In this document: in pieces, positions 58,690-64,000 of the stretch
Numbering within the stretch: the first letter of the stretch is position 1
How the letters are laid out: the number at the start of each line of letters is the position of its first letter
Assembly (NCBI RefSeq): GCF_029873635.1
Contig: NC_080417.1
Span: 34,274,214 to 34,338,213 of the forward strand
DNA length: 64,000 bases
Direction: 5' to 3'
From: Malania oleifera
Lineage: Eukaryota > Streptophyta > Magnoliopsida > Santalales > Ximeniaceae
Program-made: the position numbers and the translations under genes
Notes under the pieces: model-generated
Told to the model about the DNA's origin: nothing
The model's input: only the letters and a program-made list of their open reading frames with translations
Database searches by the model: none

Positions 58690-60987
58690 TGTATAACCTA
58701 AAAAAGACCCCGGCACTAAACTCGGCATTAACTTATGTAAAGACCAAAAAATGAAAAGACATCAAGAGATCAATGGAAAGAAGGTAATATCCATTAATTA
58801 AAGCAAGGGGTTACCACATCAATCTTTACTCCCTAATAACATATCTGAAATGTAACCTCTATGAACCATTAGTAGGGAAATCAATCGTATCCCTAATGCC
58901 TAAAAAAAATACCCTCTAAGGAAGATAACGCATCTTATATCATCTCATCCTCACTCACTCTTTTATTGTTGCAATCACATAATCCTTCCAAATTCTCTGA
59001 CTTAGGCATCGGAGTAATCCCCCAAAGTACACACTGGGTTCTCCAAGATATTTTATTTTTCATTCTTGGCAGGTGATCAAAATCATGATTGATCCAAATT
59101 CTCGTAGATAAATTTTGGCAACAATAGTTGGCACCATTTGTAGAAACTTGGAAGGATTTCTTTCTCAAACTCAATCATGGCTGCACCACACGATTTCGAG
59201 TCCGAACCCATTGTTGGGGGCACCCTAGTCGGTTCACTCCCCACCACTAGACAATTCACCACAAAGTGTGCCTTTAAACAAATTTCTAACCTTCCAAAGG
59301 AGGGTGGAGGACATGTTTAACATGATCTTACAACAGCAAAAAGATCCTATAGAGCATGGCCCAGAGGTTGTTCAAGAAAAAATGACACCTGAGGATAAGG
59401 CAATGGTATCATATGAAGCAGCCTTGAAATTTCAAATATGACAAAGAAAGAAGAATGAGCCAACAGTGTCGGCATTAGTGAGCAATCGTCATAGGAATTT
59501 GAAGAAAACTAAAAAAAATTGATCAACTAGAAATGTTGGTGAAAGAAGTTCACATCCAACCCTTAATAAGGGAAACCTCAATCCCCCCTTTACCAAGGAA
59601 ATAATGGAGATCCCTCTAGCTAGTAAATTCAAAATGCCCATCTGATGAGAACTGCTCATGAGGCAAAAAGAGACGAGTTCTACTAGATTTTGATGAGCAC
59701 CGCTCATGATACAACAAGAGACGAGCTCTGCTCAACAAAAAATCGGTCCATCTTATGAGCACCGCTGCTCATAGGGCAATAAGAAACAGACACTATTGGG
59801 TGAAGTATTGACTCATCTAATAAGCACTGCTCATGAGGCCCAAAACTGTCCATTTGAGAGTACCGCTCACAAGGCAACAAGAAATGGGCATGCTTGGTAA
59901 AGTATTAGCCCATCTGATGAGCACCACTCAGGATGCCCAAAAATACCCATTTGATGGGCACTGCTCATGAGGCAACAAGAAACAGGAACTATTTGGCGAC
60001 GAATTGGTCATTTGATGAGCACTACTCATGAGGCCCAAAAGTGTCCATTTGATGAGCACTGCTCATCAAGCAACAAGAAACGAGCACTGCTTGGTAAAGT
60101 ATTGGTCCATCTAATGAGCACTGCTTATGAGGCCCAAAAATGTCTATTTGATGGCAACAAAAAAAGCACTACTCAACAAAGTATTGGCCCATCTAACGAG
60201 CACCGCTCATAAGGACTAAAAAATGTCCATTTGATGAGCACCACTCATAAGGCAACACGAAACAGACACTGCTCAGCAAAAAATTGGCCCATTTGATAAG
60301 CACCACTTATGAGGCCAAAAAATGTTCATTTGATAATCACCGCTCATGAGGCAACAAGAAACAGGCACTACTCGACAAAAATATTGGCCCATCTGATGAA
60401 CACCATTCATAAGGCCCAAAGATGCCCATCTAACGACTTAATTCGAACCTTGTGTTAATAAAAGAACTTATAGTAAATGCAACATACTCTCGAGCCAAAA
60501 AGGTAACTTTAAGACTCGAGAGTAGGGAGGCAACTAATATAACCTAAAAGAGACCTAGACATTAAACTCAGCATAACTTATGTAAGACCAAAATATGAAA
60601 AGACATCAAGAGATCAATGGAAAGGAGGTAAAATCCATTAATTAAAGCAAGGGAACACTACACCAATCTTTACTCCCTAATAACATATCTGAACTGAAAA
60701 CCCTAAGATCCATTAATAGGGTCAATAGGGACGTATATCAAATGCCTATAAAAAGGACCCTCTAAGGAAGATAAGGCATCTCATATCGTCCCATCCTCAC
60801 TCACTCCTTTACTGTTGCAATTGTATAATCCTTTCAAATTTCCTGACTTAGGCATCGGAGTGATCCCCCAGAGTATGCTCTGGGTCCTCTAAGCCCTTTT
60901 CTTTTTTTTTTTCTTTTTTTCATTTTTGGCAGGGGATCAAAGTCATGATTGATCCAAATTCTCCTAAACAAATTTTGGCAGCAACAG
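58690..60987 (+). mobile_element. Small non-autonomous LTR element filled with tandem repeats
   Basis: LTRs 58690-59127 and about 60536-60987 match along their length (for example GAAAAGACATCAAGAGATCA, CTGACTTAGGCATCGGAGT). After the first comes a TTGGCACCATTTGTAG primer-binding-type site (59128-59143), and before the second the purine tract AGTAGGGAGGCAAC. The interior opens with a short decayed gag-like frame (59178-59600) and then becomes a tandem array. No pol. No target-site duplication could be matched. Confidence 0.75.
59640..60440 (+). repeat. Tandem array of about 85-105-bp units with palindromic GAGCACTGCTC
   Basis: Eight or more imperfect units alternate two related halves: CATTTGATGAGCACTGCTCA + TGAGGCAACAAGAAACAGGC and CATCTGATGAGCACCGCTCA + TGAGGCCCAAAAATG. 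Each half carries the dyad TGATGAGCAC/YGCTCATGA. Part of it (59967-60212) stays open for 81 codons, giving a repeated peptide with HLMSTTHEAQKCPFDEH; whether this is ever translated is unknown. Confidence 0.88.
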
Positions 60988-60989
60988 CT

Positions 60990-61505
60990 TACAAGCCAGA
61001 TGTATGCATGATGTGTCATGAGGTGAATGAGATTAATCATCATTTATTTTTGCATTGTGGGGCAGCGAGGTTGTTGTGGAACAAATTGTTCTCCTGCTTT
61101 GGTGAGGTTTGGGTGGCACCATAGACTGTTAATGAATTTATAATGGTGCACTTTTGGGGTTTTGGAAGGGATACAAAAGACAGAAGTTTTTGGAATTGTG
61201 CGATTTATGCTACCTTGTGGACACTTTGGCTTAAAAAGAATGCTAGAATTATTTAAAGACCATAAGACTCCTCTGATTTTGATGTGGGAGAAAACTATGT
61301 TTTGGCTTCCTTTTGGGCTCCCTCTTTTGGGGTTTTTGAGGGTCTCTTGCTGTTCAATATGTTGGACTAGAAGACAGCGTTGATGTAAATCTTTTATATT
61401 TTTCACTTTTTCTGTTTTTGTTCTCATGGAAAACAGCTTATCCTCCCCTGTAATTGTTCGTGTTCTTGGCTTCTTGCTTTAATGAATTTTTCTGTTATTT
61501 AAAAA
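60990..61505 (+). pseudogene. L1-type LINE 3' end (zf-RVT region)
   Basis: The plus-strand frame reads PDVCMMCHEVNEINHHLFLHCGAARLLWNKL, the zinc-binding C-x2-C...H-x3-H...C region at the end of plant L1 ORF2, then a stop, FWNCAIYATLWTLWLKKNARIF, further frameshifts and a non-coding tail ending about 61505. The upstream RT is missing. Confidence 0.82.
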
Positions 61506-64000
61506 GTAAGTAGAATGAAAGGATACCAGACCAAAAAACAGCACACTGAGCTAGAGACCATTGGGAACCATTGCATGTGTTTGGTTGCAAATTTATTCTT
61601 ACTTCATCAGTTCAACCCTCCTTTTTTTAGTCCATTGGGAGGCCTGCTGACTTGGGCCATAGAACATGGGGAAGCCCATGCTGCCCATCCCTTATCTTAT
61701 CCCTACCCATTCCAACGGTTTGAAACTGAGATCCCTAACATGGAGACATCAAACTTGGACAATTTGGGTAGTTTCTACGGGACTAGATCAACCTCTTTTG
61801 TGCACACATATGACATATCATGAATTATATACATTTACATTCAGCACATAACTAATGAAAAACACCCATTCACAGCCAACAGAAATGTGAAGGAACAAAA
61901 AAAGATTTTAAAAATCAAAAACATGAAAAAAATAATAATAATAATCGCATAACAAATCTTAGGGCCCATTTAGTTATGGAAAACAATTCTCATTTTCCAT
62001 TTTAGTTTTCCAAAGAATTACAAACAAAGTTGGCTAATTTTTCATTCTTACAGCATTTGTATGAAATAAATGAAAAACAATAAACTGTTTTGGGATTATT
62101 TGCTTGTGAAAATAGTTTTATTTTCATGTCTTCTTTTTCAAATAACTATAAAAAAGCCACCTTGTTTTTCAACTTTCCAAATTTATATAGAAAAGTTAGA
62201 AAACATCTTTTTGTTATTTTTCTAGATTTCTAACTCTTACTTTGCATGTGGGAGCATGGACATGGATTTTGAACTTCAATTCGTGTGGATTATGTATAAG
62301 ATTTCTTCTAAACCCACACAAATCCAAAATCAAGCCCCAAAATCCATGATTCAAATTCTAAATATATCCTTAAATAAATTTTGGAAAATTGAAAAAGAAG
62401 TTGTCTTTTTTTTTATTATTTGAAATCTAGAAATAAAAAATGAAAATTTGTTTTGCAAATTTTAAAAAATTCTTCATTTTCAATTGTTTTAATATAAATC
62501 TTGAAAATTAAAAAATAAGATAAATTTTCATAATTCTCTAGAAAACTAAAAATTAGAAAACAAAAAAAATGTTTTCCACAACTATACAGACACTTAGATT
62601 TATTAGTTGACCTCAGGTTGCTATTCACAGCAAAGTCAAATCAATATTAGACTATAAAGGAGAAGCATTCAACTAATGTTTGCCATGCCTCAACCCCCTG
62701 CATTGTAATTCCAACACATTGTTCTTCCATTATTTTCCAAGTGAATATTTTTAATGCATTCCAGACTATTGTACCAATGAACTTGAGATCTGAGAACTGG
62801 GGGCTCATGAGAGGGGAGGGAAGACGATGCCAGAAATATGGCGAGAAGTGCATAATTAACACCCTGACATTCACAAATGATCACCTATGTATTCAAGGGG
62901 GGGTCCATTTTCAGTGTTTCAGTATTAACCCAAAAAAATAGTTTTTATTTCAGGAAAAAGGCAGCTATTTCATTATCACAGAGATTACTTGCCTCTCCTT
63001 TATCACAGTATCTATCGAGAAGCAGTGATGGTTATTGGTGGAGTTAAGTTCTTTTCCTTTCACAAAAAAACAGCAAATCCTTGGGCAAAGACTTCCCTGG
63101 CACCCACTCATTTCATTTTGGTTCGAGAAAAGAGTAAACAGCCACGGTCGCTTTCTTTCATTGGAGAAGATTCCAAATAAGAGTGCAGTCCAATTTATTT
63201 GCATTCCCCAAATGGCAAAGAGGCATTTGGACAATTGGATGGAAGAAATTCCTGGTACTGACGATGGGCGACACAGAGGGTTGCAGCCTATTACACATGC
63301 ACAAAGTTGTCATGCCTCAATTACAGCTCTACAAATGTGATCCAAAAAGTAAGCAAGCCTGAGAAGTCTTTCACAGATTGCAGGCAGTTATTTTGAGTCT
63401 GAAAACAATGGCAGAACTTTGGTAAGAGAAGCCTAGAAAGAGAAGGGCTTAAGAAAGGAAAGCTTGACCATGGGTGGATGATGGGATTCGAGCACGGAAA
63501 TAACATTCCTCTTCAGGCATATTTTTAAATTCCATGCCCAACTCAGGACATGGAACAGGAGAAGTTCAAACCATGGTTTTAAAACCTGGATTGGACCAAA
63601 CAGTCTGGGAAAGGCCACTAAACCAGAAATCACACTGGAGACAACCGACTCAGGTGATCCAGCCAAACATGGTCAGATCTAAAGAGTCGCCCAGGTTAAC
63701 TCACCTCCTCATTTATAATTAAAAAATAAAAAAATAAAAAATAAAAAACATCCTGCAATTGTGGCACTAGTGGGAATTAAATGCACAACCTAGTGGAAAG
63801 CAGGCAGCCTCCTCACCAAAGGAAACCATATAACTTTTGTAGTTTTTGTTGAACAAACAATGTATACACACGCGCGCACGTAAACCTCATTTACAGACTT
63901 AATCAAGATCTTATCTTTTTAAATGAATCAACCTTCTCTCCTTACCCTTCATTATTATTTTTATGAATTAATCAAATTCTTTTACCATTACATAATATTT
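61506..64000. other. No recognisable gene; probable intron or intergenic DNA
   Basis: AT-rich, many short frames without family resemblance. The stretch 63550-63830 reads like repetitive plant DNA (dispersed, with an AAAATAA tract at 63719-63750). I searched the minus strand for the upstream phosphatase exon and found no convincing candidate. Confidence 0.5.

Noticed and set aside
58690-61505. Insertion of the small LTR element into the L1 with a recoverable duplication
   Set aside because: The left flank CTCTT and right flank GCTTA or CTTAC do not match, and no L1 sequence lies to the left.
62600-62660. Possible upstream phosphatase exon (minus strand, ending CAACCTGAG before GTCAAC)
   Set aside because: The phase would fit, but a stop lies a few codons upstream and the donor GTCAAC is poor; no similarity to the family.
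63433-63666. 77-codon minus-strand frame
   Set aside because: Moderate complexity, but no family resemblance and surrounded by repetitive text; not enough for a gene.

Overview
The window is nuclear DNA of a flowering plant, probably a eudicot. The evidence is a single-exon plant pentatricopeptide-repeat (PPR) gene, exons of a plastid-type lipid phosphate phosphatase with GT/AG introns, AT-rich sequence with many simple repeats, and a dense load of plant retroelement types (Tork-like Copia, Tekay-like chromovirus, Athila-like gag, Ogre/Tat-like long LTRs, TRIMs, RTE and L1 LINEs). I see no rRNA or tRNA gene, no CRISPR array and no bacterial-style operon.

Layout. 1-2.6 kb: degenerate DNA, possibly a LINE, carrying a small TRIM (1773-2414). 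2.6-9.7 kb: broken LTR elements (Copia LTR about 4140-4723; Tekay-like LTR remnant 4915-5949 plus 8047-8160, split by an LTR-like element at 5950-8046; Copia gag remnant and LTR 8161-9720). 9.7-14.7 kb: the gene-bearing island, with the intact PPR gene at 11466-13613 (+). 15.36-21.53 kb: a very long Ogre/Tat-like solo LTR, itself carrying a 2.0-kb LTR-like insertion. 22.24-22.70 kb: a second TRIM, on the minus strand. 24.72-51.66 kb: a four-deep nest of LTR retrotransposons. 52.1-52.5 kb: another Copia fragment. 54.12-56.30 kb: three 3' exons of a lipid phosphate phosphatase epsilon-like gene on the minus strand. 56.8-61.5 kb: an RTE LINE, a small repeat-filled LTR element and an L1 3' end, all upstream of the exons found and therefore probably in a large intron. 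61.5-64 kb: no recognisable feature.

The nest is the best-supported structure. Boundaries could be placed to the base because target-site duplications (TSDs) match: a solo LTR (TSD AAAAT) holds a Copia element (TSD TACTT). The Copia holds an Athila-like gag-only element in its 3' LTR (TSD AATGG), a Tekay-like chromovirus (TSD CAAGC) and a further LTR-like element. The chromovirus holds a solo LTR in its pol gene (TSD AATGC). Removing the insertions leaves a Copia of 4984 bp with LTRs of 578 and 579 bp.

The most unusual observation is regulatory. Nearly every LTR here, from both Copia and Gypsy, carries just upstream of its TATA-like box a cluster of short imperfect palindromes. Within one LTR the copies share one core, but the core differs between members of the same family. 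One core (TCGTCGACGA), together with an ATACCGAGAG box, is shared by a Copia LTR and an unrelated Gypsy LTR. This looks like a fast-changing or exchangeable U3 regulatory module. Only the PPR gene and the phosphatase exons look like working host genes; all retroelement reading frames seen are broken.
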